64,000 nucleotides of DNA from contig NZ_JANADR010000001.1 in assembly GCF_024199925.1 (NCBI RefSeq), positions 8,869,501-8,933,500 on the forward strand, read 5' to 3'. Made by a program: the position numbers and the translations under genes. The DNA is from Bradyrhizobium sp. CCGUVB1N3. GTDB taxonomy: Bacteria > Pseudomonadota > Alphaproteobacteria > Rhizobiales > Xanthobacteraceae. The notes under the pieces are model-generated. The model saw only the letters and a program-made list of their open reading frames with translations. It did no database searches and was not told where the DNA came from. Shown here one piece after another: positions 40,876 to 48,838 of this stretch; position 1 is the stretch's first letter, and each line of letters starts with the position of its first letter.

Positions 40876-41190
40876 TCAGATACGGCCGTCGGCGACGACA
40901 GCGAGGCGGTGCAAGGCAAAATCCTGGATGAATTCGCTGGCGCCGCTTGCCTGGAAACGTTGCATGGCCGGCCCGCTCATGTGGGCACGCCAGAGCGCCT
41001 CACCCTCCCATGTCTCTACAAACACCAGAACGTGAGGGTCTTCGAGCGATTGGTGCAACGCGTAGCGAATGCAGCCCGGCTCCTTCACGGTTTCGGCGAC
41101 CAGTTTCTCCTGCGCAGCACGAAGCGCGCCGTGCTTGTCGGGGGCGGCGGTGGTGATGGCGAGAATGCCCAAGGGCGATGGTGACGTCAT
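40876..41190 (-). CDS. ABM-domain protein (antibiotic biosynthesis monooxygenase / YgiN-like)
   Basis: The protein has 104 residues: LGILAITTAAPDKHGALRAA, EPGCIRYALHQSLEDP, VFVETWEGEALWRAHMSG, the complete ferredoxin-like ABM fold. Such small dimers act as cofactor-free quinol monooxygenases or as ligand-binding partners. It lies upstream of the lipase in the same direction but 115 bases away. A remnant of an SDR gene precedes it. Confidence 0.75.
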   Translation of the reverse strand: MTSPSPLGILAITTAAPDKHGALRAAQEKLVAETVKEPGCIRYALHQSLEDPHVLVFVETWEGEALWRAHMSGPAMQRFQASGASEFIQDFALHRLAVVADGRI

Positions 41191-41214
41191 GGTGCTTTCC
41201 TAAGCGTGGCTGAA

Positions 41215-41287
41215 CTAGCTGATGATGGTGACCAAGCCGCCCTCGACACGCAGGGCCGCGCCGTTGGTTGCCGCGGAACGCGGACTC
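41215..41287 (-). pseudogene. C-terminal remnant of an SDR oxidoreductase
   Basis: The leftward frame reads ASPRSAATNGAALRVEGGLV and three more residues, then stops at 41215. SATNGAALRVDGG is a common SDR C-terminus. Nothing of the remaining 230 residues is seen, so the gene was deleted except for its end. Confidence 0.5.
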
Positions 41288-41315
41288 GCTTCAAATCCAT
41301 GGAAGGTTCCTCTCG

Positions 41316-41801
41316 TCAGCGGACGGGCGCGCCCTTGCCGACATCTTTTGCCGTTGGGCCGCCGTCGAGCCAATCAACCTTCCAGCCATCCTCGAGGATG
41401 ATCACGGCCTTGGAGCCTGCCGGTACCCACGCCTCGTGCTCGAACTTGCCAGGCATGTAGATGTACCCATGCTCTTTCACGTCGTATTGCTGGCCGCCAT
41501 GCTCGAAGAGGTGCGCCCCGCCCAGGATGATGTGCGTCTCACTCTTCTCATGCGTGTGCTTTGGAATATGCATGGCCTTCGGGAACTCGATCATGAGCGT
41601 CGTGGCCTTGCTGCCCGGATCGACCCGCAAGATCGTGTAGACGGGCGAATCCGCACCGAGTTCGGGCAACATCTTTTCCCACTTCATATCCTCGCGATTC
41701 TTGAGGACGATGTCGTTCGCCGCGACCGCCGGCTGAAACAGCGCGCCGGCCAGCAATCCCCCTCCAGCCAGCAACGCGTTGGCCCTGTATTTCAGTCCCA
41801 T
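41316..41801 (-). CDS. Exported cupin-domain protein
   Basis: The protein has 161 residues from MGLKYRAN, chosen because GGGAGGATCGACT precedes it. A signal peptide ends near AVAAND. The cupin has PKHTHEKSETHIILGG (His, His, Glu, His) and a second part EHGYIYMPGKFEHEAW with His, so the metal site is complete. It is divergent from the LysR gene and is its probable target. A periplasmic metal-dependent sensor or enzyme for an aromatic compound is possible; no substrate is evident. Confidence 0.8.
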   Translation of the reverse strand: MGLKYRANALLAGGGLLAGALFQPAVAANDIVLKNREDMKWEKMLPELGADSPVYTILRVDPGSKATTLMIEFPKAMHIPKHTHEKSETHIILGGAHLFEHGGQQYDVKEHGYIYMPGKFEHEAWVPAGSKAVIILEDGWKVDWLDGGPTAKDVGKGAPVR

Positions 41802-41870
41802 AGTCGATCCTCCCTCTTCCTGCGCGCCCAACATGAGCCTTGTTCGCCGATCCAACTATTCCTAAAATGT

Positions 41871-41885
41871 TCATAATACTTATGA
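41871..41885. promoter_or_regulatory. Candidate LysR-type operator
   Basis: TCATAA (41871-41876), TAC, TTATGA (41880-41885) is a perfect dyad with the T-N13-A layout near the LysR consensus. It sits 14 bases before the LysR start and 70 bases from the divergent cupin start. Confidence 0.55.
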
Positions 41886-41898
41886 CAGGGAGGACTGT

Positions 41899-42810
41899 AT
41901 GCAGCGCATCGTGATGGACCGTTCGGGGGAAATGGAAGCCTTCCTGCGGGTTGTGCAGGAGGGGGGATTTTCCGCTGCGGGTCGCACGCTCAGCTTAACG
42001 CAGTCAGCGGTGAGCAAACTCGTCACACGCCTAGAGGAGCGTGTTGGCGCGCGACTTCTGACGCGAACCACACGCGCGCTAAGCCTTACAGCGGAAGGAG
42101 AGGCCTATTACAGGGCCGGACAACACATCATCCAGCAACTGAACGAAGCGGAAGAGGCTGCGGCGGCGGGCGCCGTGAAAGGGCGCCTGCGCGTCAATGC
42201 CTCGATCCCCTTTGGCGCAATATTCGGGAAATCGGCCATTGCGACGTTCCTGACAGCGCATCCCGACATTTTCATCGACTTCAGTGTCACGGATGACGTC
42301 GTCGACCTGCTGGCGCAGAAGGCGGACGTTGCGATCCGTATGGGCAGTTTACCGGACACTGCCTTGTTGGCCCGCAGACTTGGCCACAGCCGGCGCGTCG
42401 TGTGCGCTTCCCCCGCCTACCTCAAAAGAAAGGGAACGCCGGAAAAACCTGAGGAGCTTCGCGGGCACGACTGCCTGACCTTCAACTTCCGGCGCTCTCG
42501 CGTGGGCTGGCCTTTTCGCGTGCGCGGCCAGGACATCGAGCAATCGATCGCTGGACCGCTGCAAGTCAACAACGGGGAGACGATGAAGCAAATGATGCTC
42601 GCGGGCGTTGGCATCGGCCGGGTCGGCTACTGGCACGTGGCCGCGGAAATCAAGTCGGGTGCGTTGAAGCCACTGCTTGAGAAGTACAATCCCGGCGACT
42701 TGGAGATGATGCATGCGGTTTATGTTGGCGGAGGCCGTGTATCCAATCGCGTGCGCGCCTTCATTGATCATTTGGTACGAACGTTTGCTTCGTCACCATT
42801 CGCCGAGTGA
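41899..42810 (+). CDS. LysR-family transcriptional regulator
   Basis: The protein has 303 residues. The N-terminal HTH reads MEAFLRVVQEGGFSAAGRTL, then SLTQSAVSKLVTRLEERVGARLL, followed by the linker helix and an effector-binding domain (GRLRVNASIPFG, DVAIRMGSLPD, RRVVCASPAYLK). This branch (CrgA/DsdC-like, with RTTRALSLTAEGEAYY) often controls a divergently encoded neighbour, here the exported cupin. The gene ends 42 bases from the convergent chimeric gene. Confidence 0.88.
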   Translation: MQRIVMDRSGEMEAFLRVVQEGGFSAAGRTLSLTQSAVSKLVTRLEERVGARLLTRTTRALSLTAEGEAYYRAGQHIIQQLNEAEEAAAAGAVKGRLRVNASIPFGAIFGKSAIATFLTAHPDIFIDFSVTDDVVDLLAQKADVAIRMGSLPDTALLARRLGHSRRVVCASPAYLKRKGTPEKPEELRGHDCLTFNFRRSRVGWPFRVRGQDIEQSIAGPLQVNNGETMKQMMLAGVGIGRVGYWHVAAEIKSGALKPLLEKYNPGDLEMMHAVYVGGGRVSNRVRAFIDHLVRTFASSPFAE

Positions 42811-42851
42811 GCCTGAGGCTCTCCATCAGTGCTTCTGCATCGAAGGAGACC

Positions 42852-44486
42852 CTAATTGCTGCCTTGCCCATAGGTCTTGCCGTACGGATAGAAAAGCCCC
42901 TGGCGGCCTTGCTGCCAGGCGGCTCTCAGTTCGGGGGCTGTAATGTCCCAGTCCGGTCGACATTTTCTGCTCACAGCGCGCAGATCCTGGCGAAGTTCCT
43001 CCATCGTGGGGCGTCCAAAGAACCAGTAGCCATTGTAGATCTTGTAAATGATGAGGCCCGGCTCCAGCACGATGACGTGTGGAATCATCGGATTGTGGAC
43101 TGAGTCGGTATACTCCGCGATATCGAGGTCCTTCTGAACGATACGTCGTGGATCGGAGAGAAAGGGCCAGTGCGCCCCCACACCGCTCCGATATTCATTC
43201 GTCTGGCTGATGTTGTCGGTCGTGATCGTGACCAGTCGGCAATAGCCTACCTCCATCTCGCGATGGAGCTGCAGCAGCTCCTCGGCCTGACGACGATCCT
43301 TTGGACAGTAGCCGCCCCGGCCGAGTGCGACCACCATCGGATCCTCCCCCTGCAGCTCGGAGAGTTTGCGGTGTTTCCCGGTGTGGTGGAAGGATGATCC
43401 CCAACAGACATTGAGGCCGGAACGTGCGAACGAAACTGTGGGTCCCGAGCCGGGAGGTTCCGCCGGTACATGCGGCGGCCGGCGTGGCGGAGCAGTGATG
43501 CCCGGGGTGCTGGCGGGGCCGGCGCCGAATATCTCGGTGTGGATGCGATCTTTGGCGACGCCCAAGGCCGCAAGGCCTGCCGACAGATCGCTCATGAAGC
43601 TGGTCGGTCCGCAAATATAGAAATCACCATCGCGCGGCAGATTGAGCTGCTCAAGCACTCGCATGTCGAGGCGGCCACAGGTGTCGAAATCAAAATTGGG
43701 CCGATCCGCGGGATCGGGCGAGCTGTAGCAGATCTGGCTGTGACCGTGGGGGAGCGCTGCGAGCAGACTGCGCACCTCGCCGGCAAAGGGATGTTCCTGG
43801 CCGCTACGGGTTCCGTATAGCCACCAGACGTCTCGCGTCGATACCTCGGTCGCCAATGCGTGAAGCATCGCGAGCACGGGCGTCGCTCCAATGCCGGCGC
43901 TCAACAGGACGACAGGCGTGTCGCCTTGCCGCAACGTGAAGCTACCGCGCGCCGCGCTGACCTCCACGATGTCGCCAATCTTCAGCTGATCGTCAATATA
44001 TGTACTGGCTGCACCATGGGCTTCCCGTTTGACGCTCACCCGATAAGACGCGGCGCCGGGCTCGCCGGACAGCGAATAGCTGCGCATCAGCGCAGAGGCA
44101 GATGTCGGCCCCAGCCGCAACACGACGAATTGTCCGGGCAGAGTGGCGGCGATAGGTTGTCCGTCGGTGGGCTCGAGCACCAGCGAAATCACGTTGCCGG
44201 TCTCGCGCTCCTTGCGCGACACGCGAAGCGGGCGAAACCCACGCCATGTAGGCGGGCTGGGTGCGGGACCAAGGCCGGCGTTTCCCGTCAGCGCACCATC
44301 CTTGCGTTCCTGTTTCAGCAGCGCCTCGAACGAGCGGTGCCAGCCAGCGCTCAGTGCAGGGATGCGCAGCGCGCGCTCCAGTCGCGCGGCCGGGTGGCCG
44401 GGCAGGTAGAGCAGGGCGTCGATCTCGCTCACGCTCATCTGTTCGGGCCCGGAAGCGACAAGCGTGATCTCGTCGCCGGCTTTCAC
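42852..44486 (-). CDS. Chimeric gene: MOSC C-terminal part + ferredoxin reductase + redoxin domain
   Basis: The 544-residue frame joins unlike pieces. Residues 1-60 are the end of a MOSC protein with its three-helix linker (VSEIDALLYLPG, GWHRSFEALL). Residues 80-325 are an FAD/NAD ferredoxin reductase (RSYSLSGEPG, LLSAGIGATPVLAML, FYICGPTSFM). GPTVSFARSGLNV begins the expected C-terminal 2Fe-2S domain, but from about residue 363 the sequence is a peroxiredoxin-like domain (HTGKHRKLSELQG, GRGGYCPKDRRQ, with C394). The GTG start is forced: MOSC-like codons continue upstream until a stop near 44525, and the MOSC catalytic half is missing. It is a recombination product; expression is unproven. 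Confidence 0.7.
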   Translation of the reverse strand: MKAGDEITLVASGPEQMSVSEIDALLYLPGHPAARLERALRIPALSAGWHRSFEALLKQERKDGALTGNAGLGPAPSPPTWRGFRPLRVSRKERETGNVISLVLEPTDGQPIAATLPGQFVVLRLGPTSASALMRSYSLSGEPGAASYRVSVKREAHGAASTYIDDQLKIGDIVEVSAARGSFTLRQGDTPVVLLSAGIGATPVLAMLHALATEVSTRDVWWLYGTRSGQEHPFAGEVRSLLAALPHGHSQICYSSPDPADRPNFDFDTCGRLDMRVLEQLNLPRDGDFYICGPTSFMSDLSAGLAALGVAKDRIHTEIFGAGPASTPGITAPPRRPPHVPAEPPGSGPTVSFARSGLNVCWGSSFHHTGKHRKLSELQGEDPMVVALGRGGYCPKDRRQAEELLQLHREMEVGYCRLVTITTDNISQTNEYRSGVGAHWPFLSDPRRIVQKDLDIAEYTDSVHNPMIPHVIVLEPGLIIYKIYNGYWFFGRPTMEELRQDLRAVSRKCRPDWDITAPELRAAWQQGRQGLFYPYGKTYGQGSN

Positions 44487-44510
44487 TTCGCCAGATCCGA
44501 GCTGGAAAGT

Positions 44511-44723
44511 CTCAGTGTCTTGCAGGCATCAGATCCTATCCCCGCCCAGCAGCTTAAGGTTCATGTCGGCGCGCCACTGCTGGACTTGCGGCGTGTGTCG
44601 ACTGATCAAAACGGTGAGCCCTTCGAATACATGAAGGCCTTGGCTCCGCCGGATCGCTTTCGCTTCGACATGACGATGCAACAGGACGACTCGGGGGATT
44701 TCACGATGGTCACCGGGGCCTGA
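44511..44723 (+). pseudogene. C-terminal fragment of a GntR/HutC-type regulator (UTRA domain)
   Basis: The frame reads KVHVGAPLLDLRRVSTDQNG, then EPFEYMKALAPPDRFRFDM and ends DFTMVTGA. GAPLL.L.R...D..G.P.EY is the end of UTRA ligand-binding domains. The DNA-binding part is absent. It joins head-on to the truncated MOSC gene at about 44510, so one rearrangement cut both genes. Confidence 0.55.
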
Positions 44724-44847
44724 TCATCGTTCGACGAGCGGGCCGGAGCGTCGATCACCGAACCACCCCCGACGAAATCGCTTCGCTGTCGTGTTCGCAA
44801 TTGACAAGCAGCGTCCGTCCTGTGCTCGACGCGAGATGCACGTGTCT

Positions 44848-46053
44848 TCATGGCCGCGCGCGATTCATGGGCGACGGAGCTCGCCTCGGTGATTTGTTCG
44901 TGCGTAAGGCCGTCGAGCCTACCGGCAGCGGTCGCGCCTCATCGGCTGATCCAGCCTTGCGCCACGCCGACGCGCTTATGCCAAATTGCTGTTGAAACCA
45001 GCGTGAGAATGTCGGCAGGCCGGAGAAGCCCAGCAACTGTGCGGTCTCGGTGAGAGATCTGCGCTCGACCTTGATGTGACGTCGCGCTAGTTCGACGCGC
45101 ACCTTATTGACGATGCTGGAAAAAGTTTCATCGCGTGACGCCAGCCGTCGGTTTAGCGTACGTCGATCGATTCCGAGGTGGTGGGCGAGCAAGTCGCTCG
45201 TACAGCGCCCGGAAGGCAGCAAGGCGTACACAAGTTGCCGGACCGTCGCATCGATCGTGACGATCGGCTGAGCGATCATGCCGTCGAGATAGCGGCGTAC
45301 GTAATGCGCCATCACGGGGTCTGCAGTCGAAATCGGAGCATTGAGGTCGCTGGATCGCAGAGTAATCCCGTCAAAGTCGTTGTTGAAGTAAGGACGGCTC
45401 TTGAAGAACTGGCTGTGAATGGTCCGGCCTTGTGGCGGTGGATGTGAGAAGCTGATCGCGTCCGGCGTCCAGGCATCCCCGGCAAGCGCTCTTATCGTCC
45501 GGAATGCCGTGCCCACGATCAGCTCGATCGCCTGTCGTACGCTTCCCTTGCAGGTCAACATGAGTTGCAGGCGAAGGCTGGCGATGTCACCGTGGTCTTC
45601 GAAGGCGAGTATCAGTGTTTCCGAATAGAGCCGGAAGTGTCGCTCGAACAGTTTGACGGCGTGGCGAAGAGTCGGCTCTTCGCGGGCGACCACGCCAATG
45701 GGCCCGAGATGTGCCAGCGTGCGTTTCGCCGCCATCCGCAGGCCGAAATCCTCCACACCCGTGGCGATTGCCGAATGTTCCAGTAGCTCCACTGCAGAAG
45801 TGGCAGGAATCAACAGATTCGCGTCAGACAGGTCCAACCCGCCCAATCCAAACCGCCTTATCAATCGGGGCGCATCAAGCCCAAGCGATTGGGCGATGTC
45901 GGCGTAGCCGGTCAACATTGCGGCGCGAAAGAGATTGGCCGGATAGGGCACTGCCTGAAGCTCTGTTTGGTCCGCTCCTGACCATCCTATTCTCAAATGT
46001 CCCAAAATGCAAAGTGCGCGTCCCAAATAGCAAACCACGCCGGGGCCGCTCAA
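44848..46053 (-). CDS. AraC-family regulator with arabinose-binding-like N-terminal domain
   Basis: The protein has up to 401 residues. The N-terminal part (YADIAQSLGLDAPRLIRRFG, PATSAVELLEHSA, FGLRMAAKRTLAHLGPIG) is the Arabinose_bd domain of OruR-type AraC proteins. The C-terminus has the two HTH motifs (LAHHLGIDRRTLNRRL, TETAQLLGFSGLPTFSRWF). A GTG near 45951 is a possible later start, since the first 34 residues look atypical. It is divergent from ferredoxin and CYP153 genes, the usual arrangement in CYP153 operons, so it is the likely activator. Confidence 0.85.
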   Translation of the reverse strand: MSGPGVVCYLGRALCILGHLRIGWSGADQTELQAVPYPANLFRAAMLTGYADIAQSLGLDAPRLIRRFGLGGLDLSDANLLIPATSAVELLEHSAIATGVEDFGLRMAAKRTLAHLGPIGVVAREEPTLRHAVKLFERHFRLYSETLILAFEDHGDIASLRLQLMLTCKGSVRQAIELIVGTAFRTIRALAGDAWTPDAISFSHPPPQGRTIHSQFFKSRPYFNNDFDGITLRSSDLNAPISTADPVMAHYVRRYLDGMIAQPIVTIDATVRQLVYALLPSGRCTSDLLAHHLGIDRRTLNRRLASRDETFSSIVNKVRVELARRHIKVERRSLTETAQLLGFSGLPTFSRWFQQQFGISASAWRKAGSADEARPLPVGSTALRTNKSPRRAPSPMNRARP

Positions 46054-46140
46054 TCTAGGTTGCGCGACAAAGCGCGAAGCAGACGTCTGGCCATAGCCAA
46101 GTCACTTCGAAACGAACGCACAATAAAAGGGAGGGACATC

Positions 46141-46461
46141 ATGCCGATGATCAATTTCATCGAGTTCAGTGGACGTGAGCACCAGATCGAGGTCCCGGCC
46201 GGCACCAGCGTGATGCGGGCCGCCGTCGACAATGGCGTGCCGGGAATCGATGGCGACTGTGACGGGGCATGCGCATGCGCGACCTGTCACGTCTATGTCG
46301 ATCCCGCGTGGCTTTCGAAGACCGGCGAACGGACGTCGACGGAGGAGGAGCTCTTGAGCTTCGCTTCGGCGGCAGAACCAAATTCGAGACTTGCTTGCCA
46401 GGTTCGGATGACGGAAGCGCTGGACGGCCTGCTGGTGCGGATGCCCGAAGGCCAGCACTGA
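46141..46461 (+). CDS. [2Fe-2S] ferredoxin of the CYP153 electron chain
   Basis: The protein has 106 residues from an ATG preceded by AAGGGAGGG. The cluster ligands are C40, C46, C49 and C86 in the adrenodoxin pattern (CDGACACATCHVYVD ... LACQV). Adrenodoxin-type ferredoxins bring electrons from a reductase to bacterial P450s. It sits 28 bases before the P450 gene. The gene looks intact although its P450 partner is broken, so another P450 or none may now use it. Confidence 0.9.
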   Translation: MPMINFIEFSGREHQIEVPAGTSVMRAAVDNGVPGIDGDCDGACACATCHVYVDPAWLSKTGERTSTEEELLSFASAAEPNSRLACQVRMTEALDGLLVRMPEGQH

Positions 46462-46489
46462 CAATCGCAAGCGACCCAGGGAGAAGACC

Positions 46490-47143
46490 ATGAATACCAT
46501 GACGGCAGAGCGAGTACGCGACGACGCCTATGCTATCCCGCTGGATCGACTCGACGTGAGCGAGGCCAGTCGCTTCCAGGATGATACGATCTGGCCTTAC
46601 TTCGAGCGCTTGCGGAAGGAAGATCCTGTTCACTACTGCAATGACAGCATGTTCGGTCCGTACTGGTCGATAACAAAATACCGCGACATCATGGCGGTGG
46701 ACACGAACCACAAGGTGTTCTCGTCGGAGGCGGGCGGCATCACCATCGTCAACCGGAGGGTGGAGGATCGCAATCCGATGTTCATTGCGATGGATCCTCC
46801 AAAGCACGACGAGCAACGCAAGACTGTCAGTCCGATTGTGGCGCCGGCTAACCTCGCCAATCTCGAAGGCCTGATCCGCACCCGCGTCAACGCGATTCTC
46901 GACAGTCTGCCGCGCAACGAGACGTTCAACTGGGTCGACAAGGTCTCAATCGAGTTGACGACGCAGATGCTGGCCACCCTGTTCGATTTTCCGTTTGAGG
47001 ATCGGCGGTTGCTGACCTACTGGTCCGACGTGGCCACCACGATTCCGCAACCAGGTCACGAGATCGACAGCTGGGAGAAACGAGCGGGTTGCGTCGAACT
47101 TCGTGCACGGTTACTCCGCCCTGCCGGTGCGGATTGCGGCTTA
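46490..47143 (+). pseudogene. CYP153-type alkane hydroxylase with large internal deletion
   Basis: Residues 1-197 match the start of CYP153 P450s: FGPYWSITKYRDIMAVD, MFIAMDPPKHDEQRKTVSPI, VSIELTTQMLATLFDFPFED. At about 47080 the frame changes, and the +1 frame reads ERVASNFVHGYSALPVRIAA to a TAG at 47143, which looks like the normal C-terminus. Roughly 200 codons are missing, including the I helix, ExxR and the heme-binding Cys, so the product cannot bind heme. Confidence 0.8.
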
Positions 47144-47251
47144 GGGCTCCTCTGCGCGGCTCAGTCGAAGGACAAAGCCTGCGAGGGGCCGGTTGAGCCG
47201 CAACTGTCGAGCTGTCGCTGGCAGCGATGCTTGAAGATTGAGGGAATATAG

Positions 47252-47380
47252 ATGATTAGGCTCATCTACCGTTTCCAGTACGGCATGTTCGCCGAGAGGC
47301 TGTTTCGGCGTCGGAGGTGCGAGGCGCGGGAGCTCCGGTCGATGCAGTTCGAGCTCATTCGCCTCGGATGCCGGCTGTGA
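47252..47380 (+). CDS. Small basic hypothetical ORF
   Basis: The ORF has 42 residues, MIRLIYRFQYGMFAERLFRR then many Arg and Glu. GAGGGA precedes the ATG by about eight bases and GC is high at third positions. No family is recognised. The rest of 47144-47570 shows nothing I can name. Confidence 0.3.
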   Translation: MIRLIYRFQYGMFAERLFRRRRCEARELRSMQFELIRLGCRL

Positions 47381-47570
47381 TGCGCGCGCTTCAGTCGTGC
47401 GCCTTTGCCGCGTCGATAGGCTGTGTCAGACTCCTGAGGAAAATGATTGTCGCAAATGGGAAGGCTCCGATAGTCCCACGCCTGTGATCCATACTTGAGC
47501 AGCCACTCGCGCTCACGTCATGGCGGAGTTTGCGTCAACTCCTCCGGTAAACTCGCTGGCACGTCACGCC

Positions 47571-48611
47571 TTACAGCGAAGGCGGCTCGGCGCACGAGTG
47601 CCGAAGCAAGAATCTGGTCGGCAGATGGATTGGCCTCACGTCGGGAGCCTTATCGCCGTCACGTATTTTGGCCAGCAGGATTTTCGCCGCTGTCCGGCCC
47701 ATTTCGTTCAAATCCCATGTCAACGAACTGATCGCGGGCGTCGCGTGCCGCGCGAGGTCCGTGTCACCGACACAGACGAGCGAGATATCGTGGGGATACC
47801 GAATGGCATTCGACGCCAAGGCCTCCATGACGCCGGCAAGCATGTGGGTCCCCAGCGTTATGATCGCGGTGGGGCGGTTTGGGCTTTGCAGCAACTGGCA
47901 GACATCGCTGAATGCGATGCTGGATCCGTGTGTTTGCGGCCGGACCAAATCGGGATCGACCTCGAGCCCTGCTTCGGCGTGGGCCTGCCGATAGCCGGCG
48001 AGGCGCTCCGTGCTCGGCAGCAATGTCGCAGGCGCCGTCAGCAGCGCGATACGACGATGACCGAGGCCGATCAGGTAGCGCGTCACCTCGAGGCCGCCGC
48101 CCCGATGATCGGCGCGCACGCCAGGGGCGCCCGGCACGTCGCGATCAATCCCGACGCATGGCATATCGAGCGTTGCAAGCGCGGCGTTGAAATCCTTGTG
48201 TGAATTGTCGCCAGCGAACAGCAGCAATCCATCCATTCGTCGCCTGCGAACGGCCGACACGAATGCCGTTTCGCGCGCCTCTTCGTGCCGCGTGGCGCCG
48301 AGCATCAGCACGTAGCCGGCGCGCTGGAGTTCCTCCTCGGCAGCGTTGACCATGTCGCTGTAGAGCGGATTGGAGAGGTCGGACACCATGCAGCCGACCG
48401 TGTTGGTGGCTCGCGAACGTAGCGCCTGCGCCGCCGAGTGGGGTTCGAACCCCAAACGGCTGACGACGCGCATGATGCGGGTGTGCAATTCGGGGCTGAT
48501 ATGAGGACCGCCATTGAGCACCCGGCTAACGCTACTGACCGACACGCCGGCCTCCGCCGCTACATCACGGATGGTCGGTCGCGCCGGCGAGGTTCTCTGA
48601 GCCCTGGACAT
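47571..48611 (-). CDS. LacI-family transcriptional regulator
   Basis: The protein has about 346 residues from MSRAQRTS; an in-frame start at 48668 would add 19. The HTH is typical (TIRDVAAEAGVSVSSVSRVLNG, read in two parts) with the hinge ALRSRATNTVGCMV, then a periplasmic-binding-like core (DLSNPLYSDMVNAAEEELQ, RLAGYRQAHAEAGL, VGDTDLARHATPAISSL). It is divergent from the binding-protein operon at 48839. A GAAAACGTTTCC operator-like site lies between them, so repression of that operon, relieved by a ligand, is likely. Confidence 0.88.
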   Translation of the reverse strand: MSRAQRTSPARPTIRDVAAEAGVSVSSVSRVLNGGPHISPELHTRIMRVVSRLGFEPHSAAQALRSRATNTVGCMVSDLSNPLYSDMVNAAEEELQRAGYVLMLGATRHEEARETAFVSAVRRRRMDGLLLFAGDNSHKDFNAALATLDMPCVGIDRDVPGAPGVRADHRGGGLEVTRYLIGLGHRRIALLTAPATLLPSTERLAGYRQAHAEAGLEVDPDLVRPQTHGSSIAFSDVCQLLQSPNRPTAIITLGTHMLAGVMEALASNAIRYPHDISLVCVGDTDLARHATPAISSLTWDLNEMGRTAAKILLAKIRDGDKAPDVRPIHLPTRFLLRHSCAEPPSL

Positions 48612-48728
48612 CTGTACGTCTTGCACCTCATCCCGCTCGATTCTGCAAAAACTTTCCGACGACGCCAAGTCGACGCAGCTTCGTCGTCCGACATGGAAAT
48701 CGCAACTATTGAATATCGTTATTTTACA

Positions 48729-48788
48729 TATAATCTAGTAACATAAATATGTTAATGAAAATAATGTTGCGATATTGAAAACGTTTCC
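48729..48788 (+). promoter_or_regulatory. -10 like TATAAT and LacI-type operator
   Basis: TATAAT stands at 48729-48734 with only a weak -35 match upstream. GAAAACGTTTCC (48777-48788) is a near-palindrome centred on CG, the classic LacI/GalR-family site. It is placed 51 bases before the binding-protein start, where a repressor would act. Confidence 0.55.
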
Positions 48789-48838
48789 AGAGTGGTGTAG
48801 GGCTGTGAAAACGAGGAAACGACAACTGGAGGCTGGCG

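Noticed and set aside
43860..44723. Long + strand frame of 287 codons
   Set aside because: Most of it is antisense to the reductase gene on the minus strand, which has clear FAD/NAD motifs. Only the last 70 codons (GntR fragment) are kept.
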